Positions 1 to 5,657 of a DNA stretch of 6,330 nucleotides are shown here, piece after piece. Each line of letters starts with the position of its first letter. The first letter of the stretch is position 1. A program made the position numbers and the translations under genes. This DNA comes from Bacillota bacterium (GTDB lineage: Bacteria; Bacillota_I; Bacilli_A; RFN20; CAG-826), in contig JAPLKQ010000121.1 in the NCBI GenBank assembly GCA_026387995.1, forward strand, positions 1 to 6,330, written 5' to 3'. The notes under the pieces are model-generated. The model saw nothing but the letters and a program-made list of their open reading frames with translations. It searched no databases and was not told where the DNA came from.

Positions 1-1033
1 TATAGCTTATTAAAGCTGCGCCATTAGCGACGAGTAACGGGATGGTGTATCCGATATTGAGGACGTTACTGGCGTAAACAGAGAATTTGCTGGTGGCGGC
101 GTTATAGCCGATGAACCATAAGACCAGCGAGGCCAAGATGAGAAGGAAGCTGATACGGACGGGTTTCGACATCTTCTCGCCTTTTCCGGCTTCTTCTTCT
201 TTAACTTCTGCGGCATCTTCAATGCCATAAGCTAAGGATTGTTCATGACGATCTTTCGTCCATTTGATTTCTTTGACAGTCGTAATGAAGATCACGAGGA
301 AGACGATCATCAAAGCGGCGGTCAGGACGAAGGTTGGGATATAGCTGGTGTAGTCTTTAGTGACGAAACTCATGTAGACCAAGGCGACGATGCCGCCGGC
401 GGTGCCCATCAAGTTAATGATGGCGTTGCCTTTGCTGCGAAGCGGTTTCGGAGTGACGTCTGGCATAAGCGAGACGGCGGGGGTCCTAAAGGAGGCCATG
501 GCGACCAATACGATTAAGAGAATGCCGATAAAAGCTGCTAAATAACCAATATTGCTCTTGGAAACGAGGTTCCAAATATCCGCGGAACGAGCGACGGCCG
601 CGAGTTCTTTTGACGCAAAGAATTGCGGGACGTTATGGATGGTGTAATAGAAGTTGATGACGGCGTTGCTGCCTTCGCCCAGGGTCACCGATTTGATGCC
701 GCTGATGCTGGCGCCGACAATCGCCTGTTGCTGCATGAAGTCAATCGCGCCGATGGCAACGATGAAAATCGCGGCAATGACCGTGCCAATGAAGATGTAG
801 GGCGTCCGTTTACCGAATTTGGTTTTGGTTTTATCCGACCAAACGCCGAATAACGGGAGCAGTACAAGCGCGAGGATATTATCGATTGACATTATGACGC
901 CTGACCAGAATTGGTTCAAGCCGAAGGAATCGACCGCCACTTTGGCGATGACCGTGTCATAAACGGACCAGAACATGCAGATAAGCAGAAACGCGAAGCC
1001 GACTAGTATCGTTCTTTTCGAATTAAGCTTCAT
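1..1033 (-). CDS. MFS permease, sugar/cation symporter (GPH/SUT)-like, C-terminus outside window
   Basis: Reading leftward from ATG at 1033-1031, the frame stays open to the window edge (344 full codons), so the stop and the C-terminal half are missing. A strong ribosome binding site (AAAGGAGG, 1040-1047) precedes the start. The protein is an inner-membrane secondary transporter. Hydrophobic segments lie near residues 8-30, 44-63, 78-98, 162-182, 203-222, 232-252 and 293-312. The cytoplasmic loop at 63-76 has the MFS motif A pattern (G-x-x-S-D-K then FGKR), followed by TPYI as in glycoside-cation symporters. The stretch FRTPAVSLMPDVTP (182-195), followed by R199 and the segment S200-G210, resembles the loop after TM4 in the sucrose/GPH group. 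A charged cytoplasmic linker (about 253-291) joins the two halves. The predicted external loop between TM3 and TM4 (about 99-161) is unusually long. The substrate cannot be read from the sequence; a sugar or glycoside is the family-based guess. Confidence 0.8.
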   Translation of the reverse strand, partial: MKLNSKRTILVGFAFLLICMFWSVYDTVIAKVAVDSFGLNQFWSGVIMSIDNILALVLLPLFGVWSDKTKTKFGKRTPYIFIGTVIAAIFIVAIGAIDFMQQQAIVGASISGIKSVTLGEGSNAVINFYYTIHNVPQFFASKELAAVARSADIWNLVSKSNIGYLAAFIGILLIVLVAMASFRTPAVSLMPDVTPKPLRSKGNAIINLMGTAGGIVALVYMSFVTKDYTSYIPTFVLTAALMIVFLVIFITTVKEIKWTKDRHEQSLAYGIEDAAEVKEEEAGKGEKMSKPVRISFLLILASLVLWFIGYNAATSKFSVYASNVLNIGYTIPLLVANGAALISY

Positions 1034-1061
1034 ACAATCCTCCTTTGGATTTTGTCTCGAC

Positions 1062-1089
1062 ATTTTGAACATGGTACTGTCCCGATCAA
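1062..1089 (-). promoter_or_regulatory. possible promoter of the MFS permease gene
   Basis: On the minus strand, TTGATC (1089-1084) and CAAAAT (1067-1062) are separated by 16 bases, each matching the sigma-A consensus at four of six positions. The predicted start of transcription would lie near 1055, about 22 bases before the ATG. A short palindrome, TGTC-TC-GACA (1053-1062), covers the predicted start and could be an operator, but its 4-bp arms are weak evidence. Confidence 0.35.
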
Positions 1090-1179
1090 GAGGTTCCCAT
1101 GAAATCACCGAGTTCGTTTTTTTAAAACTGCCGACTAAATTCTAACACCCAAAAAGCAAAAATGCGATATGGGAAGGGA

Positions 1180-1920
1180 CTAATATTTGTTGGCGGGACG
1201 GATATGCTCAAAGATGACGTTATCCGCGAATTTACGGGCTAATTCGTATTTTTCCATCGTATCCACGGTCCACGCGACGATGGGATGGCCATGCCGGCGC
1301 GCCCGTTTCACGAAACGGCTGGGCATATAGAGGATATCGTACGCGACGAAATCTGGTTTGCTGATGCGGCAGACGAGCAGCGTCCTGAATAACCATTGCA
1401 CCATCTTGGTTTGCCCATCGAGCTTGCTGCTCGCGAGTTGGCCGAGGGGATACTTCACCGTGTTTTCACGGAGCCACTTCATGCAGTAGGGTTGGAAGGA
1501 TTCTAAGGCGATGTTTTCAGGATTTGGATAGCCTTCGAGCGCTTTTAAGACGCGCTTGGGGAGTTCGGGGTTAAAATCGCCGGTCACTTTGAGTTCGACT
1601 AAAAGCGGAACCTTGCCTGCGACGACTTCCAGCAACTGTTTAAACGTGGGAATGGTTTCCCCGCCGATGAGCAGGGGATATTTTTTGAGGTCTTCTTCGG
1701 CTAAATCTTCGACATTGACGTCAAACCCGGTGACACGCTTGAGGTTGTTGTCGTGCACGACGACCAGGCCGCCGTCTTTTAACGTATGGACGTCCATCTC
1801 AATGCCGTAGCCGTGGTCGACGGCGGCTTTAAACGCGCCGAGGGAGTTTTCACTTAAATGAACGTCATGAAGGCCGCGATGGGCCAACGGCGTCTTGGTA
1901 AAAGCCGCGAATTTGATCAT
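1180..1920 (-). CDS. glycerophosphodiester phosphodiesterase (cytoplasmic GDPD family, UgpQ-like)
   Basis: This 246-residue protein has the length and motif order of a compact bacterial GDPD. These enzymes hydrolyse glycerophosphodiesters such as glycerophosphocholine to sn-glycerol-3-phosphate and an alcohol, usually with a divalent metal, in a TIM-barrel fold. Visible residues are HRG (H14, R15) with E24-N25 just after it, the metal/catalytic set E41-x-D43, the general acid/base H56 in VVVHD, and E109-L-K111 on a later strand. The C-terminal AWTVD (216-220) is also typical. The usual closing ITD-x-P is replaced by VIFEHIRP (235-242). There is no signal peptide, so a cytoplasmic role is likely, perhaps recycling headgroup material from phospholipid turnover. 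The start is supported by AAAAGG 8-10 bases upstream and a good promoter. It lies 146 bases upstream of the MFS gene on the same strand, but I see no strong terminator between them, so partial read-through is possible. Confidence 0.93.
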   Translation of the reverse strand: MIKFAAFTKTPLAHRGLHDVHLSENSLGAFKAAVDHGYGIEMDVHTLKDGGLVVVHDNNLKRVTGFDVNVEDLAEEDLKKYPLLIGGETIPTFKQLLEVVAGKVPLLVELKVTGDFNPELPKRVLKALEGYPNPENIALESFQPYCMKWLRENTVKYPLGQLASSKLDGQTKMVQWLFRTLLVCRISKPDFVAYDILYMPSRFVKRARRHGHPIVAWTVDTMEKYELARKFADNVIFEHIRPANKY

Positions 1921-1957
1921 ATTATTTTCCTTTTCTTAATATATTTATATATTACTT

Positions 1958-1985
1958 ATTTTATCTTTGGCACCAAGATTGTCAA
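1958..1985 (-). promoter_or_regulatory. sigma-A-type promoter of the GDPD gene
   Basis: On the minus strand a perfect -35 TTGACA (1985-1980) is followed, 16 bases later, by TAAAAT (1963-1958), five of six matches to the -10 consensus. Transcription would start near 1950, giving a leader of about 30 AT-rich bases. The spacer holds a small palindrome, TTGG-CA-CCAA (1967-1976), and an inverted CGACA/TGTCG pair (1986-1990 and 2002-2006) lies just upstream. Either might bind a regulator, but neither is strong on its own. Confidence 0.65.
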
Positions 1986-2057
1986 CGACATAATGCGATT
2001 CTGTCGCACATCTATCGTTTTATTGTTATTTTTTGTTTTTTACCAAAACTATTTGCT

Positions 2058-2071
2058 TTGACTAGAGTCAA
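2058..2071. promoter_or_regulatory. operator O1, palindrome TTGACT-AG-AGTCAA
   Basis: The arms are perfect 6-bp inverted repeats around a 2-base centre. It directly abuts the -35 box at 2072. Its partner at 2100-2115 shares the pattern TTRACT-AR-AGTYAA, so the two are likely sites for the same dimeric regulator. The regulator is not in this window. Confidence 0.6.
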
Positions 2072-2100
2072 TTGCGTTTTATCCCAGCTTTCTATATACT
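2072..2100 (+). promoter_or_regulatory. promoter of the YwaF-like membrane protein gene
   Basis: TTGCGT (2072-2077) and TATACT (2095-2100) are separated by the ideal 17 bases. Transcription should start near 2107, inside the second palindrome, leaving a leader of about 33 bases with GGAGGG (2128-2133) six bases before the ATG. The promoter is exactly framed by two related operators, which suggests tight repression. Confidence 0.65.
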
Positions 2101-2115
2101 TTAACTAAAGTTAAA
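2100..2115. promoter_or_regulatory. operator O2, palindrome TTTAACT-AA-AGTTAAA
   Basis: Perfect 7-bp arms flank a 2-base centre. It shares its first base with the end of the -10 box and covers the predicted transcription start, so a bound protein would block RNA polymerase. Its centre is 43 bases from the centre of O1, close to four helical turns, so both sites would lie on nearly the same face of the DNA. Confidence 0.6.
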
Positions 2116-2139
2116 TAATAAATCGATGGAGGGCGCACT

Positions 2140-3126
2140 ATGTCTAATACCACGGGCTTACTCTACATTGCCTCCTTTATTATCTTAGAAATCGGTTTAT
2201 TCTTTTTGCAAAGAGTAATGAAAAGCCAGACAAATCGGAAAAAAGCCGTGGTTTTCATCATGGTTTCGCTGCCCGCCGTTTTGCTGACTGTCATCAATAC
2301 CTGGTATTGGCCGGCTTCATTTCCGCCCAGTGCCATGCCTTATAGCTGGTTCCATTTTCTTTTTATCGGCCTTACCTTCATTGTCGGCTTTGCCGCGATC
2401 CGTCTCGGACGCCTCTATCGCCCGAATGGGGAAAGCCATGGCCATTTAACTAAAGCCGATCAAGTCGTATTCCGGTTTGGGGTTTTTCTTTTCTGCATTG
2501 AGCTTTATAAACAGATTTTTCTGGGAAAGTTATTTGGTGCTTACCAATGGTACGTTTTCCCCTTCCAGTTTTGCTCTGTCCCTATTTATGTCTGCCTGAT
2601 TGCCCCGTGGCTGAAACAATCCCGGTTTAAAGAAGCTTGCTACAGTTTCCTCGGCATTTACGCGTTTATTGCCGGCGTTGGCGTCATGGCGTTGCCCAAT
2701 TCTGTTTTCATCTCACAAATCAGCATTTGCATCCATACGATGCTTTGGCATACGGGCATGATTTGCATCGGCATCTTTTTATTGACCAACCGCCGCATTG
2801 GCACGGAAATACGGCAGTGGCTCGACGCTTCACTCATCCTTTCTGGTTTTATCGTGATCTCCATCGGCATTAATTTCATCGTCCATTATGCGTTCCCCGA
2901 TCAATGGCTGAACGCTTTCTTCCTTAATCCGTGGCTGGCAAGCCCGTTCCCCGTCCTCGGCCCAATTCTTGTCGCCGGTCAGGCGGCCTATGGCCTCGTT
3001 TGGGGATGGCTCATGTATTTAGTAGCCTATATCATCGCTTTTTTCCTCGGTGGGTTTATTGTTTACCTTGGCAGCGGCTTCTTCTTTCGTACACGGCGCG
3101 TTCGCACCACGATACCTGCGCAATAA
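2140..3126 (+). CDS. polytopic membrane protein, YwaF/TMEM164-like (TIGR02206-type)
   Basis: The 328-residue product is almost wholly hydrophobic, with about eight or nine membrane segments (near 7-25, 36-52, 70-88, 108-128, 138-156, 166-186, 193-215, 229-249 and 282-312) and a basic C-terminal tail (RTRRVR, 317-322), probably cytoplasmic. The family call rests on an ordered pattern: an acidic residue in TM4 (ELYKQ, E121), FPFQFCS (140-146) where YwaF-like proteins usually have LPLHLC, a Gly-rich helix ending in ALP (184-186), and a helix with H199 and H204 (HTMLWHTGM) matching the conserved late histidine. The usual His before the Cys is Gln here (Q143), and the protein is longer than the roughly 240-residue YwaF type. 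Human TMEM164 is reported as a phospholipid acyltransferase using a cysteine; C145 could be equivalent, but that is inference. The start is fixed by GGAGGG at 2128-2133. It diverges from the GDPD gene. The alternative is an unassigned membrane protein. Confidence 0.6.
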   Translation: MSNTTGLLYIASFIILEIGLFFLQRVMKSQTNRKKAVVFIMVSLPAVLLTVINTWYWPASFPPSAMPYSWFHFLFIGLTFIVGFAAIRLGRLYRPNGESHGHLTKADQVVFRFGVFLFCIELYKQIFLGKLFGAYQWYVFPFQFCSVPIYVCLIAPWLKQSRFKEACYSFLGIYAFIAGVGVMALPNSVFISQISICIHTMLWHTGMICIGIFLLTNRRIGTEIRQWLDASLILSGFIVISIGINFIVHYAFPDQWLNAFFLNPWLASPFPVLGPILVAGQAAYGLVWGWLMYLVAYIIAFFLGGFIVYLGSGFFFRTRRVRTTIPAQ

Positions 3127-3173
3127 AAAACAATAAAGAAAATGATAGTGTGATAAATTCCGCGATTGAATTG

Positions 3174-3203
3174 TTGTCGCTTTTATCGTGGAAAAGATAT
3201 AAT
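3174..3203 (+). promoter_or_regulatory. promoter of glyA
   Basis: TTGTCG (3174-3179) and a perfect TATAAT (3198-3203) are separated by 18 bases. Transcription would begin near 3210, giving a short leader of about 32 bases. No convincing terminator for the preceding membrane protein gene is seen between 3127 and 3173, so some read-through into glyA is possible. Confidence 0.7.
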
Positions 3204-3211
3204 GAAAAAGC

Positions 3212-3226
3212 GGTGGAATCCCCACC
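3212..3226 (+). promoter_or_regulatory. small hairpin at the 5' end of the glyA leader
   Basis: GGTGG (3212-3216) and CCACC (3222-3226) can pair around a 5-base loop. It sits at or just after the predicted transcript start, and the ribosome binding site AGGAG (3228-3232) begins one base later. Such a GC-rich 5' stem could protect the mRNA or tune initiation. It is too short to be a known riboswitch. Confidence 0.4.
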
Positions 3227-3241
3227 CAGGAGCATGTAAAC

Positions 3242-4450
3242 ATGGAACTACTCAATCAAATCATCCTTGACGAAACCAAACGGCAAAATAATGGGTTGGA
3301 ACTGATCGCCAGCGAAAACTTCACCAGCGCCGAAGTCCGCCGGTTGTGCGGATCGAGCCCCACCAATAAATATGCGGAAGGCTTTCCGGGCCACCGGTAT
3401 TACGGCGGCTGCGAAAACATCGATAAAATCGAACAACTTGCGATCGATTTAGCCTGCCAGCTCTTTGGCGCCCAGTTCGCGAACGTGCAGCCGCACTGCG
3501 GCAGCGCGGCCAATATGATCGCCTATGCGGCCTTACTCAATCTCGGAGACACGATTTTGTCCCTTGGGCTCGACGAAGGCGGACATTTGACCCATGGCTC
3601 TTCCGTCAGTTTCAGCGGCAAGCAATATCATTTCGTCCATTATCATTTAGGCGCGGACGGCCGTATCGACTATGAAGGCATGGCCAAAATGGCGGCAGAA
3701 ACGAAACCCCGCCTCATCCTCGCCGGCTTCTCTTCCTATCCTTATGAAATCGATTTTAAACACATCAGCGAAATCGCCAAAGCTAACGGCGCTTATTTCA
3801 TGGTCGACATGGCCCATATCGCCGGGCTGATTGCCACCGGTTACCATCCGAGCCCGATTCCTTACGCCGACGTCGTGACTTCGACCACGCATAAAACTTT
3901 AAGAGGTCCCCGCGGCGGCATTATCCTCACCAATTCTCCTGAACTGGCCAAAAAAATCAATTCTGCGTGTTTCCCAGGCATCCAAGGCGGTCCGCTGGAA
4001 AATATCATCGCCGCCAAGGTCCAGTGTTTCTACGAAGCGTTACAGCCTTCTTTTAAGCAATACATCAAAGCGGTGGTGGCCAACACCAAAGCCTGCGCTG
4101 ACGAGTTTGCGAAACTCGGGTGCGCCGTCAGCGGTACGGATACCCACTTATTCATGGTCAATACAAAAAAGAGTTTCGGCATGACCGGCGTCGACGCGCA
4201 ACACAAAGTGGAGGAGATCGGCATCACGTTTAATAAGAACATGGTTCCCGGCGATACCGAGAAGCCGAGTGTCACGAGCGGCGTCCGCATCGGCATGGCA
4301 GCCACGACCACCCGCGGCCTTACTGAAGCCCAGGCCCGCGAGACCGCCTGGATTATCTACGATTATCTCGGAAATCACGTCAGTCGCGAAGTCGCCTCGG
4401 CGCGCGTCCAGAAAATCGTCGCCACCTTAAAGGACATTGATAAACTTTAG
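3242..4450 (+). CDS. glyA: serine hydroxymethyltransferase
   Basis: GlyA is a cytoplasmic PLP enzyme that interconverts serine and glycine with tetrahydrofolate and supplies one-carbon units as 5,10-methylene-THF. The 402-residue protein shows the family signatures in order: LIASENF (21-27), TNKYAEG and RYYGG (41-56), HCGSAAN (85-91), GGHLTHGS (113-120), the cofactor-binding VDMAHIAGL (188-196; D189, H192), and STTHKTLRGPRGG (214-226), where K218 should form the Schiff base with PLP. R349 in TSGVRIG fits the substrate-carboxylate arginine. The usual GTPA-x-TTRG after it reads GMAATTTRG (351-359), an unusual variant. The N-terminus is about ten residues shorter than usual, but ATG at 3242 is well supported by AGGAG nine bases upstream, and the frame begins in the helix before the first motif. 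It has its own promoter and terminator, so it is probably a single-gene unit. Confidence 0.97.
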   Translation: MELLNQIILDETKRQNNGLELIASENFTSAEVRRLCGSSPTNKYAEGFPGHRYYGGCENIDKIEQLAIDLACQLFGAQFANVQPHCGSAANMIAYAALLNLGDTILSLGLDEGGHLTHGSSVSFSGKQYHFVHYHLGADGRIDYEGMAKMAAETKPRLILAGFSSYPYEIDFKHISEIAKANGAYFMVDMAHIAGLIATGYHPSPIPYADVVTSTTHKTLRGPRGGIILTNSPELAKKINSACFPGIQGGPLENIIAAKVQCFYEALQPSFKQYIKAVVANTKACADEFAKLGCAVSGTDTHLFMVNTKKSFGMTGVDAQHKVEEIGITFNKNMVPGDTEKPSVTSGVRIGMAATTTRGLTEAQARETAWIIYDYLGNHVSREVASARVQKIVATLKDIDKL

Positions 4451-4472
4451 ACTACATTGTCTAGAAAATTTG

Positions 4473-4504
4473 AAAAATGGGAAATTGCGGTTTCCCATTT
4501 TTTT
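4473..4504 (+). terminator. intrinsic terminator of glyA
   Basis: A perfect 12-bp stem, AAAAATGGGAAA (4473-4484) with TTTCCCATTTTT (4491-4502), encloses the 6-base loop TTGCGG and ends in a run of seven T. It begins 22 bases after the glyA stop. The A-rich left arm would also pair as a U-tract for leftward transcripts, so it may act in both directions. Confidence 0.92.
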
Positions 4505-4638
4505 GTGGGGTTACCCAAACGCGAAATCGTCCTTTCTCATTGTTGTTTCAACTTTGTGGTAGCGCTTCCCAAAAAAGGCTCGAAAAAGGCGGTTTTTTAG
4601 AGTCAACGAAAACCACCAAAAAAAAATAAAAATAATTA
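4505..4638. other. gene-free stretch between the glyA terminator and the pot promoter, with overlapping hairpins
   Basis: No convincing gene lies here. Two mutually exclusive structures overlap. On the plus strand, GGCTC+AAAAA (4577-4587) can pair with TTTTT+GAGTC (4594-4604). On the minus strand, GGTGGTTTT (4617-4609) pairs with AAAACCGCC (4596-4588), with one G-U pair, and is followed by TTTTT (4587-4583), which looks like a leftward terminator. Because the predicted pot promoter is downstream of this region, it would not be in that transcript's leader unless an earlier promoter exists. Confidence 0.3.
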
Positions 4639-4666
4639 TTGCATTGCGGTGAAAAAATACCATAAT
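4639..4666 (+). promoter_or_regulatory. probable promoter of the pot operon
   Basis: TTGCAT (4639-4644) and CATAAT (4661-4666; five of six matches to TATAAT) are separated by 16 bases. TAATAA at 4663-4668, with an 18-base spacer, is an alternative -10. The surrounding DNA is very AT-rich. Transcription would start near 4673, about 37 bases before potA. Confidence 0.5.
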
Positions 4667-4697
4667 AATGTTTATCAAATAAATGTGGCTGATAACC

Positions 4698-4703
4698 AAG
4701 GAG
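4698..4703 (+). promoter_or_regulatory. ribosome binding site that fixes the potA start
   Basis: AAGGAG lies six bases before the ATG at 4710. An in-frame ATG at 4683 has no such site upstream and would add nine residues unlike the PotA N-terminus, so 4710 is chosen. Confidence 0.85.
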
Positions 4704-4709
4704 AACGAA

Positions 4710-5657
4710 ATGGCAAAGAAGTTGATTGAACTAGTAAACATAGTCAAAAAGTTCGACGGTGAAGCAGCGGTTGATAACATCAACCTCTACATCAACGAAA
4801 ACGAGTTTATCACCTTGCTGGGTCCCTCCGGCTGTGGCAAGACCACGACCTTAAGGATGATCGGCGGTTTTGAAACCCCCGACAGCGGCGATATTATCCT
4901 CGATGGCGTCAAAATCAACGATGTCCCACCTTTCCGGCGCCCGATTAACACGGTCTTCCAAAGATACGCGTTATTCCCGCACCTCGATGTGTTTGGGAAC
5001 GTGGCCTATGGCCTCAAAAACTACCATATGAAGGACCCGGAAGCAACCGTCATCCACCCGCGTATCCTCCTGCTCGATGAGCCGTTAGCTGCCCTCGACT
5101 TGAAGTTACGCCAAAGCATGCAATATGAATTAAAGGAAATGCAGAAGAAACTCGGCATCACTTTCATCTACGTCACGCATGACCAGGAAGAAGCCCTCAC
5201 GATGTCCGATACGGTGGTCGTCATGAATAAAGGCATCATCCAGCAAATCGGCCATCCGCGCGATATCTATAACGAACCGAAGAACCGCTTCGTCTGCAAC
5301 TTCATCGGCCAAAGCAATATTTTCGACGGCGTCGTCCTCGGCGATCACAAAGTCCAATTCTGCGGCGCGACTTTTGAGTACCAGGAAGAAGGCTTCGAAA
5401 AGAACGAAGCCGTGGATGTCGTCATCCGTCCCGAAGACTTCGATGTCGTCCCTGCCAAAACGGCTCCTTTGACCGCCAAGGTATTAAGCGTCGTCTTCAA
5501 GGGCGTCCACTTTGAGATGGTGGTCGACTTGGGTGGAAAGAACGTCACCGTCCATGACTATGAAGAATCTAAAGTAGGGGATACCATCGGGTTGCACATT
5601 GACCCGTACGAGATCCACCTCATGAAACTGTCCCATGAACAAGCTCAAACGCTTTAG
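4710..5657 (+). CDS. potA: spermidine/putrescine ABC transporter ATP-binding protein PotA, lacking the LSGGQ region
   Basis: PotA is the ATPase that powers polyamine import through PotB/PotC, with PotD as binding protein. In this 315-residue frame I see Walker A GPSGCGKT (38-45), the Q-loop in VFQRYALFPH (82-91), Walker B ILLLDEP (119-125), the D-loop ALD (128-130), the H-loop VTHDQ (155-159; H157), and a C-terminal TOBE-like regulatory domain from about 200 on, with IRPED (239-243). Between GLKNYHMKDPEA (101-112) and VIHPRILLLDEP (114-125), where homologues carry the rest of the helical subdomain and LSGGQQQRVAIARAL, there is only one residue. About 40 residues are missing, in frame. The signature motif is needed to complete the ATP site across the dimer, so this version should be inactive if real. 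The total length (315 versus roughly 350-380) agrees with a loss. It overlaps potB by 23 bases. It may be a decaying gene or an assembly deletion. Confidence 0.9.
   Translation: MAKKLIELVNIVKKFDGEAAVDNINLYINENEFITLLGPSGCGKTTTLRMIGGFETPDSGDIILDGVKINDVPPFRRPINTVFQRYALFPHLDVFGNVAYGLKNYHMKDPEATVIHPRILLLDEPLAALDLKLRQSMQYELKEMQKKLGITFIYVTHDQEEALTMSDTVVVMNKGIIQQIGHPRDIYNEPKNRFVCNFIGQSNIFDGVVLGDHKVQFCGATFEYQEEGFEKNEAVDVVIRPEDFDVVPAKTAPLTAKVLSVVFKGVHFEMVVDLGGKNVTVHDYEESKVGDTIGLHIDPYEIHLMKLSHEQAQTL

Noticed and set aside
1034..1179. Terminator between GDPD and MFS genes
   Set aside because: Only 4-bp stems such as CCCA/TGGG with long loops were found near the T- and A-runs.
1858..2061. Short rightward open frame across the GDPD start and the divergent region
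   Set aside because: It overlaps the GDPD N-terminus and the operators, has no ribosome binding site, and its sequence is what AT-rich non-coding DNA gives.
3161..3190. Terminator for the YwaF-like gene (CGCGAT with ATCGTG)
   Set aside because: The stem is six pairs with a wobble around an 18-base loop and overlaps the glyA -35 box, so it is not a credible terminator.
2931..3239. Rightward open frame in another phase over the end of the membrane protein gene and the glyA promoter
   Set aside because: Its residues are low-complexity and unlike any family; the hydrophobic frame and the promoter and leader signals explain this DNA better.
3647..4378. Leftward open stretches opposite glyA
   Set aside because: They are shadows of a highly conserved enzyme gene and have no start signals of their own.
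4556..4571. Catabolite-repression (cre-like) site GTGGTAGCGCTTCCCA
   Set aside because: The core AGCG fits, but three defining positions mismatch and it lies far upstream of the predicted pot promoter.
4683..4709. Upstream in-frame ATG for potA
   Set aside because: No ribosome binding site precedes it, while AAGGAG sits correctly before 4710 and the family N-terminus begins there.
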